Notes: a model not told the origin generated them from the letters alone. Positions 8,709 to 19,874 are shown, numbered from the stretch's first letter. The stretch is 64,000 nt of DNA from Blautia luti (GCF_033096465.1 NZ_AP028156.1:2250501-2314500), one strand, 5' to 3'. Numbers and translations are program-made.

Positions 8709-10383
8709 TGTTTTTCATATCCTCCTCGTCAAAAATGTCATCAATGCTTGCGCCTGCCGGCACCATCGGAAATACGCTGAGATCCTGGTCAATCATACAG
8801 TCGAGTACGATTGGTCCCGGACATGCAAGGGCCTCTTTCAAAGCTGGTTCCACTTCTTCCATGGTAGTCACACGGATTGCTTTTGCACCCATGGCTTCTG
8901 CCAGTTTCACAAAATCAACGGAATCATTTAAAATTGTATGGGAATATCTGTGGTCATAGAACAAAGTCTGCCACTGACGTACCATTCCGAGCACGTGATT
9001 GTTCAGTACGATCTGAATTAACGGTCTGTTGCAGCGAACTGCTGTCGCAATCTCGTTCATATTCATACGGAAGCATCCGTCACCTGCAATATTTACCACA
9101 GTTTTATCCGGTCTTCCCATCTTCGCACCGATTGCTGCTCCAAGTCCATATCCCATCGTTCCCAAACCACCGGAAGAAAGGAATGTTCTTGGTTCTTTAT
9201 ATTTGAAATACTGAGCTGCCCACATCTGGTTCTGGCCTACTTCAGTCGTGATGATGGCATCTCCTTTTGTCAGCTCATAAAGCTTCTCAATAATATAGGG
9301 ACCTGTAAGCTGTGAATGGTCATATCTTAATGGATATTTCTCTTTCAGCCCATCAATATGTGCGATCCATTCCGGATGTTTCATCTCAGGAAGCTGTTCC
9401 AGGATCCGTTTCAGAACTTCTTTCTCATCTCCTACGACTCTTGCATCTACTACAATGTTCTTATTGATCTCAGCAGCGTCTACGTCGATCTGAAGAATCT
9501 TTGCATTCTTTGCGAAAGTTTTGGTGTTTCCTGTGACACGGTCGCTGAATCTGGCTCCCAGTGTGATCAGAAGATCGCATTGGGAAACTCCCAGATTGGA
9601 AGCTTTTGTTCCATGCATTCCAAGCATTCCGGTATATAAAGGATCTTCGCCGGAAAATCCACCTTTACCCATAAGACTGTCACATACCGGAGCATCGATC
9701 TTATAAGCAAGTTCTGTCACTTCTTTGGATGCTCCTGAAATGATCGTGCCGCCGCCTGTGAAGATAAATGGTTTCTTCGCAGCCTTGATCATCTGGACTG
9801 CTGTTGCGATATCTTCGTCTTTAATTGTATCTACCCTAGGTGTGACAGCTGTCGGACGGCAGGCAGTGTATTCGTATTTCGCACCTGTTACATCCTTGGT
9901 CACATCTACAAGTACAGGACCTGGACGACCGCTCTTTGCAATATAAAATGCTCTGCGGACAGTGTCAGCCAGAGTGGTAATATCCTTTACGATAAAGCTG
10001 TGCTTCGTGATCGGCATTACAATTCCGGTGATATCAACCTCCTGGAAAGAATCCTTTCCAAGAAGTGGGGTTCCTACATTACATGTGATAGCTACCATTG
10101 GCACAGAATCCATGTATGCAGTTGCGATTCCTGTTACCAGATTGGTGGCTCCAGGACCGGAAGTTGCAAGGCATACACCGACTTTACCTGTAGCCCTTGC
10201 ATATCCGTCTGCTGCATGGGAAGCTCCCTGTTCATGGGAAGTCAGCACATGAGTGATCTGATCTTTATATTCATAGAGGGCGTCATATACATTCAGGATG
10301 GCACCGCCCGGATATCCGAAAACGGTGTCAACGCCCTGTTCTTTTAAACATTCAACGATGATTTCAGCACCTGTAAGCTGCAT
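8692..10383 (-). CDS. ilvB: Acetolactate synthase large subunit
   Basis: A 563-residue ThDP-dependent enzyme condensing two pyruvates, or pyruvate and 2-oxobutyrate, for valine, leucine and isoleucine synthesis. Visible are the N-terminal FGYPGGAILNVYDAL (about 22-36), the activating Glu in TSHEQGA (about 48-54) and the ThDP motif GDGCFRMNMNEIATA (about 430-444). It is the standard catalytic subunit length. The regulatory small subunit ilvN is not beside it. AGGAGG lies 8 bases before ATG. It overlaps serC, so the branched-chain and serine genes are physically coupled here. Confidence 0.93.
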   Translation of the reverse strand: MQLTGAEIIVECLKEQGVDTVFGYPGGAILNVYDALYEYKDQITHVLTSHEQGASHAADGYARATGKVGVCLATSGPGATNLVTGIATAYMDSVPMVAITCNVGTPLLGKDSFQEVDITGIVMPITKHSFIVKDITTLADTVRRAFYIAKSGRPGPVLVDVTKDVTGAKYEYTACRPTAVTPRVDTIKDEDIATAVQMIKAAKKPFIFTGGGTIISGASKEVTELAYKIDAPVCDSLMGKGGFSGEDPLYTGMLGMHGTKASNLGVSQCDLLITLGARFSDRVTGNTKTFAKNAKILQIDVDAAEINKNIVVDARVVGDEKEVLKRILEQLPEMKHPEWIAHIDGLKEKYPLRYDHSQLTGPYIIEKLYELTKGDAIITTEVGQNQMWAAQYFKYKEPRTFLSSGGLGTMGYGLGAAIGAKMGRPDKTVVNIAGDGCFRMNMNEIATAVRCNRPLIQIVLNNHVLGMVRQWQTLFYDHRYSHTILNDSVDFVKLAEAMGAKAIRVTTMEEVEPALKEALACPGPIVLDCMIDQDLSVFPMVPAGASIDDIFDEEDMKNNEQSV

Positions 10384-10426
10384 CTTGTGTTCCTCCTAAC
10401 TGATTTCTAAACCTGGAACCCGCTTA

Positions 10427-12100
10427 TTATTTGGCTTTCGGTACTTCAAGGATCGCACCTCTGTTTCCGGAAGTTACCATTGCAGCATATCTTGCAAGAT
10501 ATCCTGTTGTTACTTTCGGCTCACGTGGCTGCCATTTTGCTTTTCTTGCCTGCATTTCTTCATCAGAAACCTTGAGTTCCAGTTTCAGTTCCGGAATGTT
10601 AATGCTGATGATGTCGCCTTCTTCAACAAGTGCGATCGGGCCGCCGACTGCTGCTTCCGGTGAAACATGTCCGATAGATGCTCCTCTGGAAGCACCGCTG
10701 AAACGTCCGTCTGTGATGAGGGCTACGGAAGAACCAAGTCCCATACCTGCGATTGCAGATGTCGGGTTCAGCATCTCTCTCATACCAGGGCCGCCTTTTG
10801 GTCCTTCATAACGGATAACGACTACGTCACCCTCTACGATCTTACCGCCTTTGATCGCTGCGATTGCATCTTCTTCACAGTCGAAGACTCTTGCAGGTCC
10901 TTCATGAACCATCATCTCTTCTACAACTGCGGAACGTTTTACAACACCGCCATCCGGTGCAAGGTTTCCTTTCAGTACTGCAAGTCCGCCTGTCTGGCTG
11001 TATGGATTATCGATCGGTCTGATAACTTCAGGATTTAAGTTTACACAGTCTTTGATGTTCTCGCCTACTGTCTTACCTGTAACTGTCATGCACTCTGTAT
11101 GAAGGAGTCCCTTCTTATTCAATTCGTTCATAACTGCGTACACACCGCCTGCTTCGTTCAGGTCTTCCATGTATGTCGGGCCTGCTGGTGCAAGGTGGCA
11201 GAGGTTCGGAGTCTTTGCACTGATCTCATTTGCAAAGCTGATATCAAAGTCCATTCCGATCTCATGAGCGATAGCCGGAAGATGAAGCATACTGTTTGTA
11301 GAGCATCCAAGTGCCATGTCTACTGTCAGAGCATTGAGGATTGCTTCTTTTGTCATGATATCTCTTGGACGGATATTCTTTCTGTACATTTCCATAACCT
11401 GCATACCTGCATGTTTTGCAAGACGGATACGTTCGGAATATACAGCAGGAATGGTTCCGTTTCCTTTCAGGCCCATACCAAGAACTTCTGTCAGACAGTT
11501 CATGGAGTTTGCTGTGTACATACCGGAACAGGATCCACAGGTAGGACATGTTTTCATTTCACATTCTGTCAGACCCTCTTCATCAAGTTTGCCTGCTGCA
11601 TAAGCACCAACTGCTTCGAACATGCTGGAAAGACTTGTCTTGTGTCCGTTCAGATGTCCGGCAAGCATCGGGCCGCCACTTACAAATACAGTCGGAACAT
11701 TCAGTCTGGCTGCTGCCATCAGAAGTCCAGGTACGTTCTTGTCACAGTTCGGGATCATAACCAGAGCATCAAACTGATGTGCCATTGCCATGGCTTCTGT
11801 GGAATCTGCGATCAGGTCTCTGGTAACCAGAGAGTATTTCATTCCAACATGTCCCATTGCGATACCATCACAGACTGCGATCGCCGGGAACATAACAGGT
11901 GTACCGCCTGCCATTGCTACGCCAAGTTTTACCGCCTGTGCGATCTTGTCAAGGTTCATATGGCCTGGTACGATCTCATTATAGGAGCTTACGATACCTA
12001 CCAGAGGTCTGTCCATTTCTTCTTTTGTCATTCCAAGAGCATTAAACAGGGAACGATGAGGTGCCTGCTGTGTGCCTGTTTTTACTGCATCACTTCTCAT
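10427..12100 (-). CDS. ilvD: Dihydroxy-acid dehydratase
   Basis: A 557-residue IlvD/Edd-family Fe-S dehydratase converting 2,3-dihydroxy-isovalerate and its methyl homologue to the 2-oxo acids. Cluster-ligand motifs are present: NCDKNVPG (about 117-124) and [18 protein letters not shown] (about 185-202). The C-terminal [21 protein letters not shown] stretch near residue 470 is typical and contains the catalytic Ser. It lies 43 bases upstream of ilvB with its own RBS, and about 97 bases after leuB. Confidence 0.94.
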   Translation of the reverse strand: MRSDAVKTGTQQAPHRSLFNALGMTKEEMDRPLVGIVSSYNEIVPGHMNLDKIAQAVKLGVAMAGGTPVMFPAIAVCDGIAMGHVGMKYSLVTRDLIADSTEAMAMAHQFDALVMIPNCDKNVPGLLMAAARLNVPTVFVSGGPMLAGHLNGHKTSLSSMFEAVGAYAAGKLDEEGLTECEMKTCPTCGSCSGMYTANSMNCLTEVLGMGLKGNGTIPAVYSERIRLAKHAGMQVMEMYRKNIRPRDIMTKEAILNALTVDMALGCSTNSMLHLPAIAHEIGMDFDISFANEISAKTPNLCHLAPAGPTYMEDLNEAGGVYAVMNELNKKGLLHTECMTVTGKTVGENIKDCVNLNPEVIRPIDNPYSQTGGLAVLKGNLAPDGGVVKRSAVVEEMMVHEGPARVFDCEEDAIAAIKGGKIVEGDVVVIRYEGPKGGPGMREMLNPTSAIAGMGLGSSVALITDGRFSGASRGASIGHVSPEAAVGGPIALVEEGDIISINIPELKLELKVSDEEMQARKAKWQPREPKVTTGYLARYAAMVTSGNRGAILEVPKAK

Positions 12101-12197
12101 TTTTTTATTTCCTCTTTTCTTCTACTTAAGTTTATCCGATACCCGGATCTGCCGAACTCAGATAAACCGGCAAATCTCAGGTATAAATAATTTTTAT

Positions 12198-13280
12198 TTA
12201 CAGAGCTGCTGCGATCAGGTCGCCCATTTCTTTTGTTCCGACCAGTTTGCATCCTTCTGACATAATGTCACCTGTGCGGTATCCATCTGTCAGGACTTTC
12301 TGTACTGCTGCTTCTACTGCATCTGCTTCCTTGTCCATATCAAGGGAGAAACGAAGCATCATTGCTGCGGAAAGAATCGTTGCGATCGGGTTTGCCTTAT
12401 CCTGTCCTGCGATATCAGGCGCGGAACCGTGGCTTGGCTCATAGAGACCAAACTTGGTTTCATTTAAGCTTGCAGATGAAAGCATTCCGATAGATCCTGT
12501 TACCATACTTGCTTCATCAGAAAGGATATCTCCAAACATATTCTCTGTCAGGATAACGTCGAACTGTTTCGGGTCGCGGACAAGCTGCATTGCGCAGTTG
12601 TCAACCAGCATATGCTCTAAGGTAACATCCGGATAATCTTTGGCAACTTCTTCTACCACTTTTCTCCAGAGTCTGGAAGAATCCAGAACATTTGCTTTGT
12701 CAACGCTTGTGACTTTATTTCTTCTCTTACGTGCGATCTCGAATGCTTTGATCGCGATACGGCGGATCTCATTTTCATTATAGGAAAGTGTATCGATGGC
12801 TTTCTTCACGCCGTTTTCTTCGATTGTTTTACGTTCTCCAAAGTACAGACCGCCTGTAAGCTCACGTACAATGATCATGTCAAATCCGTCTCCGATGATC
12901 TCATCGCGGAGCGGGCATGCTTTTTTTAATTCGTTATAAAGATAAGCAGGCCTTAAATTTGCAAAAAGATTTAATGCTTTACGGATAGCAAGAAGTCCTG
13001 CTTCCGGGCGTTTGGATGGCTCAAGTTTATACCATGGAGAAGTTTTTGCATCTCCACCAATAGAGCCCATAAGTACGGCATCTGATGACTTCGCAGTAGC
13101 AATTGCCTCATCAGTAAGCGGTACGCCGTGTACATCGATGGATGCGCCTCCTAACAGAACTTCTGAATAGGAAAAGCTATGTCCATATTTCTCGCATACC
13201 TTGTCCAGTACTTTCTTTGCTTCTCTTACGATTTCCGGTCCGATTCCGTCACCGGGGATCAATGCAATCTTATAATCCAT
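12198..13280 (-). CDS. leuB: 3-isopropylmalate dehydrogenase
   Basis: About 360 residues of the isocitrate/isopropylmalate dehydrogenase family, acting in leucine synthesis. The N-terminus is [15 protein letters not shown], the Arg cluster of the substrate site is in [11 protein letters not shown] (about 130-140), and the NAD-site segment [18 protein letters not shown] lies near residue 272. I chose ATG at 13280 because GGAGGA precedes it by 7 bases; an upstream in-frame ATG at 13295 overlaps that RBS. It is the first gene of the minus-strand biosynthetic run and has a good promoter. leuA, leuC and leuD are not in the window. Confidence 0.94.
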   Translation of the reverse strand: MDYKIALIPGDGIGPEIVREAKKVLDKVCEKYGHSFSYSEVLLGGASIDVHGVPLTDEAIATAKSSDAVLMGSIGGDAKTSPWYKLEPSKRPEAGLLAIRKALNLFANLRPAYLYNELKKACPLRDEIIGDGFDMIIVRELTGGLYFGERKTIEENGVKKAIDTLSYNENEIRRIAIKAFEIARKRRNKVTSVDKANVLDSSRLWRKVVEEVAKDYPDVTLEHMLVDNCAMQLVRDPKQFDVILTENMFGDILSDEASMVTGSIGMLSSASLNETKFGLYEPSHGSAPDIAGQDKANPIATILSAAMMLRFSLDMDKEADAVEAAVQKVLTDGYRTGDIMSEGCKLVGTKEMGDLIAAAL

Positions 13281-13321
13281 AACAATTTCCTCCAAAATAC
13301 TCTAATTGCGTAATTGTTATT

Positions 13322-13350
13322 ATAATAACGCACTTTCCGACATATTTCAA
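13322..13350 (-). promoter_or_regulatory. Promoter of the leuB-ilvD-ilvB-serC-serA run
   Basis: On the minus strand TTGAAA (plus 13345-13350) and TATTAT (plus 13322-13327) are 17 bp apart. The leader to leuB is only about 40 bases. I see no T-box or leader peptide, so end-product attenuation at this point is not supported. Confidence 0.6.
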
Positions 13351-13446
13351 CCTATTAAAGTGAAAAATTGCAGAAGTAACAAAAATGAGTTCCTGTCACA
13401 TGCAGCTATCCCGAGACATACAGTGCGAAACGTGTTACTGAGAACG

Positions 13447-13488
13447 TTATGTCATAGGAACATTACGGAGTCATTTCTTATGACATAA
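13447..13488. repeat. Spaced inverted repeat upstream of the leuB promoter
   Basis: TTATGTCATA (13447-13456) and TATGACATAA (13479-13488) are perfect 10-bp inverted copies with a 22-base centre. They lie between the yajC terminator and the leuB promoter in a stretch (13360-13486) with no gene. They may be an operator, a small RNA hairpin or part of a dispersed intergenic repeat. Confidence 0.5.
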
Positions 13489-13525
13489 AAAATGGAGCTC
13501 CAGCCATTGATGACTGTCTGCTCCA
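13487..13525 (-). terminator. Terminator of yajC
   Basis: TGGAGC (13493-13498) pairs with GCTCCA (13520-13525), and the minus-strand product ends in a T run (A at plus 13487-13492). Confidence 0.6.
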
Positions 13526-13541
13526 CTTTTAAGCTCTTTAC

Positions 13542-13841
13542 TTATTCTGCAGCTTTCTCTGCTTTCTCTACTTCGGCGATCGCCTGTTTTCTCATAGGGA
13601 TACGGCAGTTTTTGTTGTTACCGAACTCTACGATCACATCTTCATCTGTCATATCAATGACAACACCATAAAATCCACCGGTAGTAACAATGCTGTCGCC
13701 AACTTCCATGTCATTTAACATTGCCTGAAGTCTCTTCTGTTCTTTCTTCTGAGGGCGAAGCATTAAGAAGTACATAATTCCGAACAGAACTACCATCCAG
13801 ATAATAGCACCGACCATACCCATTCCGCTTGATGCGTCCAT
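13542..13841 (-). CDS. yajC: Preprotein translocase subunit YajC
   Basis: About 99 residues with one N-terminal membrane span (about 7-27, GMVGAIIWMVVLFGIMYFLM) followed by LRPQKKEQKRL and a small soluble domain with GDSIVTTGGFYGVV, the YajC pattern. It associates with SecDF and the SecYEG channel. I chose ATG 13841, 7 bases from AGGAGG; ATG 13847 and a longer frame from 13907 exist, but the extension is leader-like. It lies downstream of tgt, the common tgt-yajC order, but has its own promoter. Confidence 0.9.
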   Translation of the reverse strand: MDASSGMGMVGAIIWMVVLFGIMYFLMLRPQKKEQKRLQAMLNDMEVGDSIVTTGGFYGVVIDMTDEDVIVEFGNNKNCRIPMRKQAIAEVEKAEKAAE

Positions 13842-13988
13842 TTTCATTCCTCCTGTTATAATCCTGTTATTGCGCGGGTCACGTTCCATACAGTTCCCGC
13901 AACTCACTTATAATCCCGTCAGTCCCTGCATAGCAGATGTTTTTACAATATCCACTTACAGAACTCTCTGATCAAAGCGTCACTATAT

Positions 13989-14017
13989 ATCATACACAAA
14001 AAAATGTTTTACTTCAA
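13989..14017 (-). promoter_or_regulatory. Promoter of yajC
   Basis: On the minus strand TTGAAG (plus 14012-14017) and TATGAT (plus 13989-13994) have a 17-bp spacer. The transcript would carry a leader of about 140 bases containing a GC hairpin (TTGCGGG paired with CCCGCGCAA) before the AGGAGG of yajC. Confidence 0.6.
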
Positions 14018-14057
14018 GAGTTTTGAGCATATTTAATAATAATTTTATATACTCCAA

Positions 14058-15212
14058 TTATTGTCTCTTTGAATTGATCTTGCCTTCTTCGAAACCTTCG
14101 AGACGCATCTTCTTATATTCTGCGAAGTTTCCTGCGTCAATGGCATCACGGATCTCTTCCATCATGTGATTATAGAAATACAGATTATGAAGTACGCAAA
14201 GGCGCATTCCCAGCATTTCTTTTGCTTTCAAAAGATGACGGATATAGGCTCTGCTGTAATGCTGGCAGGCAGGACACTGGCATCCCTCTTCGATCGGACG
14301 TGTATCCAGTTCATATTTCGCATTAAATAGGTTCATTTTTCCGTGATTGGTATAAACATGTCCATGACGGCCGTTGCGGCTTGGATATACGCAGTCAAAG
14401 AAGTCAATTCCACGTTCTACACCTTCCAGGATATTGGCAGGTGTTCCTACTCCCATCAGGTAGGTAGGTTTGTTCTGTGGAAGATATGGTACAACTTCAT
14501 CCAGAATCCTGTACATCTCTTCATGAGTCTCACCAACTGCCAGACCGCCTACTGCATAGCCATCCAGATCCATCTCTGAGATTGCTTTTGCATGCTCAAT
14601 ACGGATATCTTCATAGACAGCTCCCTGGTTGATACCAAACAAAAGCTGCTCTTTATTGATGGTATCCGGCAGGCTGTTCAGTCTCGCCATCTCAGCTTTA
14701 CAGCGTGCAAGCCAGCGTGTGGTTCTGTCTACAGATTTCTGTACATAATCTCTGTCTGCCACACTGCTCGGGCACTCATCAAACGCCATTGCAATCGTGG
14801 AACCAAGATTTGACTGGATCTGCATACTCTCTTCCGGTCCCATGAAAATCTTGTGGCCATCAATATGGGAATTAAAATAAACGCCCTCTTCTTTGATCTT
14901 TCTTAACTTGGCAAGGGAAAATACCTGGAATCCGCCTGAGTCTGTAAGGATTGGTTTGTCCCAGACCATAAATTTGTGAAGACCGCCTAACTGCTTCACG
15001 ATTTTATCTCCCGGACGTACATGAAGATGGTAGGTATTGGATAACTCTACCTGTGTTCCGATCTGCTGTAAATCCATGGTAGACACTGCACCTTTGATGG
15101 CGCCGATCGTTCCTACGTTCATAAAAACAGGAGTCTGGATCGTACCGTGCACAGTATGAAATTCTGCACGCTTTGCACGTCCCTCTGTTTTCAGAAGTTT
15201 GTATTCTGCCAT
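14058..15212 (-). CDS. tgt: tRNA-guanine transglycosylase
   Basis: A 384-residue Tgt that exchanges guanine 34 for preQ1 in GUN-anticodon tRNAs during queuosine synthesis. The active-site Asp is in LTDSGGFQVFSL (about 89-100), the nucleophile Asp is in FFDCVYPSRNGRHG (about 274-287), and the zinc ligands are in CQCPAC plus the later Cys/His (about 310-350). Full family length. It is divergent from the activase gene at 15454; the promoter lies in 15213-15321. Confidence 0.95.
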   Translation of the reverse strand: MAEYKLLKTEGRAKRAEFHTVHGTIQTPVFMNVGTIGAIKGAVSTMDLQQIGTQVELSNTYHLHVRPGDKIVKQLGGLHKFMVWDKPILTDSGGFQVFSLAKLRKIKEEGVYFNSHIDGHKIFMGPEESMQIQSNLGSTIAMAFDECPSSVADRDYVQKSVDRTTRWLARCKAEMARLNSLPDTINKEQLLFGINQGAVYEDIRIEHAKAISEMDLDGYAVGGLAVGETHEEMYRILDEVVPYLPQNKPTYLMGVGTPANILEGVERGIDFFDCVYPSRNGRHGHVYTNHGKMNLFNAKYELDTRPIEEGCQCPACQHYSRAYIRHLLKAKEMLGMRLCVLHNLYFYNHMMEEIRDAIDAGNFAEYKKMRLEGFEEGKINSKRQ

Positions 15213-15321
15213 TTATTTTTCCTCTTTTCATTTTATAATCATTTTCGAAGTAAATTTTATTATATCCTGAAATAGCTGAAATTTCAACAAGAAAGAACAG
15301 AATCATTGGTAAACTTTTATA

Positions 15322-15350
15322 TTGTCTTTTCTTGACCTTTAGCGTATAAT
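15322..15350 (+). promoter_or_regulatory. Promoter of the activase/dehydratase fusion gene
   Basis: TTGTCT (15322-15327) and TATAAT (15345-15350), spacer 17. The leader is about 95 bases. GAGGAGG lies 14 bases before ATG 15454, a longer than usual spacing. Confidence 0.55.
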
Positions 15351-15453
15351 ATTACGGAATATTCCATATCTGAAAACAGATATTTAATAGGAAAGAACAG
15401 GAATGATTTGATTTTGTTTTTATATACGAAACGAGGAGGCTTGAATTTACTTT

Positions 15454-18400
15454 ATGAATTACAAAACACTGGGAATCGATATCGGTTCCACTACTGTAAA
15501 GATTGCAATCCTGGACGAGAATGAGAATCTCATTTTTGCAGATTACAAGCGTCATTTTGCAAACATTCAGGAAACCCTTGCAGACCTTCTTCAGGAAGCT
15601 TTTGATCAATATGGCGAGATGACTCTCCATCCTGTGATCACAGGTTCCGGCGGTCTGACTCTTGCCAACCATCTGGGCGTCCCCTTTACTCAGGAGGTTA
15701 TCGCAGTTTCTACATCTCTGCAGAAACTGGCTCCAAAAACAGACGTTGCTATCGAGCTTGGCGGTGAGGACGCCAAGATCATTTATTTCGAGAACGGAAA
15801 CGTAGAACAGCGTATGAATGGTATCTGCGCAGGTGGTACCGGTTCTTTCATCGACCAGATGGCTTCTCTTCTTCAGACAGATGCAACAGGTCTGAATGAA
15901 TATGCCAAAGATTACAAAGCACTTTACCCGATTGCAGCCCGTTGCGGTGTTTTTGCCAAAACAGATATCCAGCCACTGATCAACGACGGTGCGACCAAAC
16001 CGGACTTATCTGCTTCTATTTTCCAGGCAGTTGTAAACCAGACCATTTCCGGTCTTGCCTGCGGGAAACCGATCCGCGGACATGTTGCATTCCTGGGCGG
16101 TCCGCTTCACTTCCTGTCTGAGCTGAGAGAGTCCTTCATCCGTACGCTGAAACTGGATGAGGAGCATACCATTATCCCGGAGAACTCTCATCTGTTCGCA
16201 GCCATCGGTTCTGCATTAAATGCAAAAGAAGACAATTCCATTTCCCTGACAGAAATGAAAGACAGACTCCGCAATTCCATTAAGCTGGATTTCGAAGTAG
16301 AACGTATGGAACCGCTGTTTGCTTCTCAGGATGAATACGACGCATTCGCGAATCGTCAGAGTTCCTATAAAGTAAAAACTGGAGATCTCGCTACATATAA
16401 AGGAAACTGCTATCTCGGTATTGATGCCGGTTCCACCACAACCAAGACTGCTCTGGTAGGTGAAGACGGAACACTTCTTTACTCTTTCTACAGCAGCAAC
16501 AACGGAAATCCGTTAAAGACCACCATCCGTTCTATTAAAGAAATCTACGAACTGCTTCCAAAGGATGCAAAAATTGCATATTCCTGTTCTACAGGTTACG
16601 GCGAGGCTTTGATCAAAGCTGCTCTGATCCTGGATGAGGGCGAGGTTGAGACTGTTTCCCATTACTATGCAGCAGCATTCTTTGACCCGGAAGTAGACTG
16701 TATCCTTGATATCGGTGGTCAGGATATGAAATGTATCAAGATCCGAAACAAGACTGTCGACAGTGTACAGCTGAACGAGGCATGTTCTTCAGGATGCGGT
16801 TCCTTCATCGAGACATTTGCCAAATCCCTGAACTATACAGTACAGGATTTCGCCAAAGCTGCAATTTTTGCCCAGCATCCGATTGATCTGGGTACCAGAT
16901 GTACTGTATTCATGAACTCCAAAGTTAAACAGGCCCAGAAAGAGGGCGCTGAAGTTTCCGATATTTCCGCTGGTCTTGCTTACTCAGTTATTAAGAATGC
17001 TCTATACAAAGTTATCAAAGTTTCTGATGCTTCCGAACTTGGTAAACATATCGTTGTACAGGGTGGTACTTTCTACAATGATGCAGTTCTGCGAAGCTTT
17101 GAAAAGATTGCCAACTGTGAAGCCATCCGTCCGGATATCGCCGGAATCATGGGAGCTTTCGGTGCTGCTCTGATCGCTCGCGAACGTCATCAGGAAGGCA
17201 AAAATACTACCATGCTCTCTATTGATAAGATCAATGAACTGAAATACACAACTTCTATGGCCAACTGCCGTGGATGTACCAATAACTGCCGTCTGACCAT
17301 CAACAAGTTCTCCGGCGGCCGCCAGTATGTAAGTGGTAACCGCTGTGAACGCGGTATTGGCAAAGAAAAAAACAAAGACCATATTCCGAACCTTTACGAA
17401 TATAAATATAAACGTATTTTCTCCTACAAACCTCTCACTGCTGACAAAGCATCCAGAGGCAAGGTAGGTATCCCGCGTGTCCTGAATATGTTTGAGAATT
17501 ATCCGTTCTGGTATACGTTCTTTACAGAACTGAAGTATGAGGTTGTACTCTCTCCTACTTCCAACAGAAAGATTTACGAACTGGGTATCGAATCCATCCC
17601 AAGTGAATCCGAATGTTATCCGGCGAAGCTTGCACATGGTCATGTAACCTGGCTGATCCGCAATGGCGTGAAATTTATTTTCTACCCATGTATTCCATAT
17701 GAAAGAAACGAATTTCCGGATGCAGTCAACCATTATAACTGCCCGATCGTTACTTCTTATGCAGAGAATATCAAAAACAATGTAGATGAATTAAATGATC
17801 CGTCCATTACTTTCCGCAATCCGTTCCTTGCATTTACTTCTGAGGAAATCCTGGCCAAACGTCTGGTAGAAGAATTCAAGGATATCCCGGCAGAGGAAGT
17901 CAAAGCTGCTGCACATAAAGGATGGGAAGAACTGGCAGCTGCACGCCGCGATGTACAGAAGAAAGGGGAAGAAACCCTGAAATATCTGGAGGAAACAGGC
18001 CGCCACGGCATTGTCCTTGCAGGCCGTCCATACCACATTGACCCGGAAATCCATCATGGTATCCCGGATCTGATCAACAGCTACGGAATCGCTGTACTGA
18101 CTGAGGATTCTATCTCTCATCTGGCACCTGTAGAACGTCCGATCCGTGTCAATGACCAGTGGATGTATCACTCCAGACTGTATGCAGCAGCAAACTATGT
18201 AAAGACCCGCGACGATCTGGATCTGATCCAGCTGAACTCTTTCGGATGTGGTCTGGATGCGGTTACCACTGATGAAGTTTATGAGATCCTTGACGGAAGC
18301 GATAAAATCTATACCTGCTTAAAGATCGACGAAGTAAACAACCTCGGTGCCGCAAGAATCCGTATCCGTTCCCTGATCGCAGCGATCCGTGCAAAGAAGG

Positions 18401-19695
18401 AGCAGGGACAGAAACGTACGATCAAACCTGCCTCCATCGAGAAAGTATCCTTTACAAAGGAAATGAAAAAGGATTATACCATTCTCTGCCCGCAGATGTC
18501 ACCGTTCCATTTCAGTCTCCTGCAGGCGGCATTCAATTCCTGTGGATATAACCTGGAAGTACTTCCGAACGATAACAAACATGCAGTAGATGTTGGTCTG
18601 AAATATGTAAACAACGATGCATGTTACCCGTCTCTGATCGTAGTCGGTCAGATCATGGACGCATTGCTTTCTGGCAAATATGACCTGAACAAAACAGCAG
18701 TTGTAATGTCCCAGACAGGTGGTGGATGCCGTGCTTCCAACTATATTGCATTTATCCGCCGTGCATTAAAGAAAGCCGGTATGGAACAGATCCCGGTTAT
18801 CTCTGTTAACTTAAGCGGTCTGGAAAGCAACCCCGGATTCAAGCTTACTCTTCCACTGGCAAAGAAAGTAGCTTACGGTGCTGTATTCGGAGATATCCTG
18901 ATGAAATGTGTATACCGTATGCGTCCTTATGAACTGGAAGAAGGAATCGTAAACAGAAAACATAAGATTTGGGAACAGCGTATCATCTCCTTCTTAAGCG
19001 GAAGCAGTGTCAGCCACAGCCAGTTTAAGAAGATGTGCCGTGAAATGGTTCATGAATTTGATACCATCCCGATCAGTGATGTGAAAAAACCTCGTGTTGG
19101 TATCGTAGGTGAGATCCTTGTCAAGTTCCTGCCTGCAGCAAATAACCATCTGGCTGAACTTCTGGAGTCCGAAGGCGCTGAGGCAGTTGTCCCGGATCTG
19201 ATCGATTTCATGTGCTACTGCTTCTACAACCAGAACTTCAAGGTAGAAAACCTTGGCTTCAAGAAGTCCAAAGCAACTATTGCAAACTGGGGAATTAAGG
19301 CAATTGAATGGGTAAGAAAGCCGGCAAGCGAAGCTCTCGCACAGAGCCGTCATTTCGCACCACCTGCTGATATCAGAGATCTTGCAAAAATGGCATCTCC
19401 GATCGTTTCCACTGGAAACCAGACAGGTGAGGGATGGTTTCTGACAGGCGAAATGATGGAGCTGATCCATGGAGACGTTCCGAATATCGTTTGTATCCAG
19501 CCATTCGGATGTCTGCCGAATCACATTGTAGGTAAAGGTGTTATCAAAGAAATCCGCCGTGAATATCCGACAGCAAATATCGTAGCCATCGACTACGACC
19601 CGGGTGCAAGTGAAGTTAACCAGCTGAACCGAATTAAACTGATGCTTTCCACTGCGCAGAAGAACCTGAAAAAAGTACAGGAAAAAAACGCTTAA
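15454..19695 (+). CDS. Giant acyl-CoA dehydratase activase-related protein (two BadF/BcrA ATPase domains plus DUF2229 and HgdB-like parts)
   Basis: 1413 residues. The first ASKHA ATPase has [13 protein letters not shown] (about 8-20) and a cluster Cys in [11 protein letters not shown] (about 124-134). The second has [15 protein letters not shown] (about 325-339) and [11 protein letters not shown] (about 443-453). A Cys-rich link NCRGCTNNC (about 604-612) follows, then DUF2229 and a region resembling the dehydratase/HgdB component with further Cys. In characterised 2-hydroxyacyl-CoA dehydratases the activase uses ATP and a shared 4Fe-4S cluster to push an electron onto a separate dehydratase; here ATPase and acceptor-like parts are one chain. 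The substrate is unknown and no CoA-transferase or electron-transfer gene is adjacent. It is monocistronic with its own promoter. Confidence 0.8.
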   Translation: MNYKTLGIDIGSTTVKIAILDENENLIFADYKRHFANIQETLADLLQEAFDQYGEMTLHPVITGSGGLTLANHLGVPFTQEVIAVSTSLQKLAPKTDVAIELGGEDAKIIYFENGNVEQRMNGICAGGTGSFIDQMASLLQTDATGLNEYAKDYKALYPIAARCGVFAKTDIQPLINDGATKPDLSASIFQAVVNQTISGLACGKPIRGHVAFLGGPLHFLSELRESFIRTLKLDEEHTIIPENSHLFAAIGSALNAKEDNSISLTEMKDRLRNSIKLDFEVERMEPLFASQDEYDAFANRQSSYKVKTGDLATYKGNCYLGIDAGSTTTKTALVGEDGTLLYSFYSSNNGNPLKTTIRSIKEIYELLPKDAKIAYSCSTGYGEALIKAALILDEGEVETVSHYYAAAFFDPEVDCILDIGGQDMKCIKIRNKTVDSVQLNEACSSGCGSFIETFAKSLNYTVQDFAKAAIFAQHPIDLGTRCTVFMNSKVKQAQKEGAEVSDISAGLAYSVIKNALYKVIKVSDASELGKHIVVQGGTFYNDAVLRSFEKIANCEAIRPDIAGIMGAFGAALIARERHQEGKNTTMLSIDKINELKYTTSMANCRGCTNNCRLTINKFSGGRQYVSGNRCERGIGKEKNKDHIPNLYEYKYKRIFSYKPLTADKASRGKVGIPRVLNMFENYPFWYTFFTELKYEVVLSPTSNRKIYELGIESIPSESECYPAKLAHGHVTWLIRNGVKFIFYPCIPYERNEFPDAVNHYNCPIVTSYAENIKNNVDELNDPSITFRNPFLAFTSEEILAKRLVEEFKDIPAEEVKAAAHKGWEELAAARRDVQKKGEETLKYLEETGRHGIVLAGRPYHIDPEIHHGIPDLINSYGIAVLTEDSISHLAPVERPIRVNDQWMYHSRLYAAANYVKTRDDLDLIQLNSFGCGLDAVTTDEVYEILDGSDKIYTCLKIDEVNNLGAARIRIRSLIAAIRAKKEQGQKRTIKPASIEKVSFTKEMKKDYTILCPQMSPFHFSLLQAAFNSCGYNLEVLPNDNKHAVDVGLKYVNNDACYPSLIVVGQIMDALLSGKYDLNKTAVVMSQTGGGCRASNYIAFIRRALKKAGMEQIPVISVNLSGLESNPGFKLTLPLAKKVAYGAVFGDILMKCVYRMRPYELEEGIVNRKHKIWEQRIISFLSGSSVSHSQFKKMCREMVHEFDTIPISDVKKPRVGIVGEILVKFLPAANNHLAELLESEGAEAVVPDLIDFMCYCFYNQNFKVENLGFKKSKATIANWGIKAIEWVRKPASEALAQSRHFAPPADIRDLAKMASPIVSTGNQTGEGWFLTGEMMELIHGDVPNIVCIQPFGCLPNHIVGKGVIKEIRREYPTANIVAIDYDPGASEVNQLNRIKLMLSTAQKNLKKVQEKNA

Positions 19696-19808
19696 ACAGC
19701 ATCTGAAAATTAACTTTAGTTTCTATGAATTAAGTTTACCTGACGGCGATCCCGTCTATACCCTAAAAAAAGTGATGGAAAAATTAGATTTTTCAGGCTT
19801 GTTTCTTA

Positions 19809-19874
19809 AAATAAAACTATCCCAAATAAGCAGTAAAGCGTAAAATCCTCGTACTTGCCGGGATAGTTTTATTT
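19809..19874. repeat. 66-bp palindromic element in the 360-bp gap
   Basis: Arms 19809-19823 and 19860-19874 are perfect 15-bp inverted copies (AAATAAAACTATCCC type) around a 36-base centre. The gap 19696-20055 also holds a terminator but no gene. The element looks like a miniature repeat or relic mobile-element end; its RNA would also act as a stable hairpin. No second copy is visible in this window. Confidence 0.5.

Noticed and set aside
13306..13488. Plus-strand ORF of 60 codons upstream of leuB
   Set aside because: No RBS; it overlaps the leuB promoter and an inverted repeat, with no protein-like features.
13296..13541. T-box or leader-peptide attenuator for the leuB run
   Set aside because: No T-box core sequence, no Leu/Ile/Val codon run and only a short leader after the promoter; the hairpin there belongs to yajC termination.
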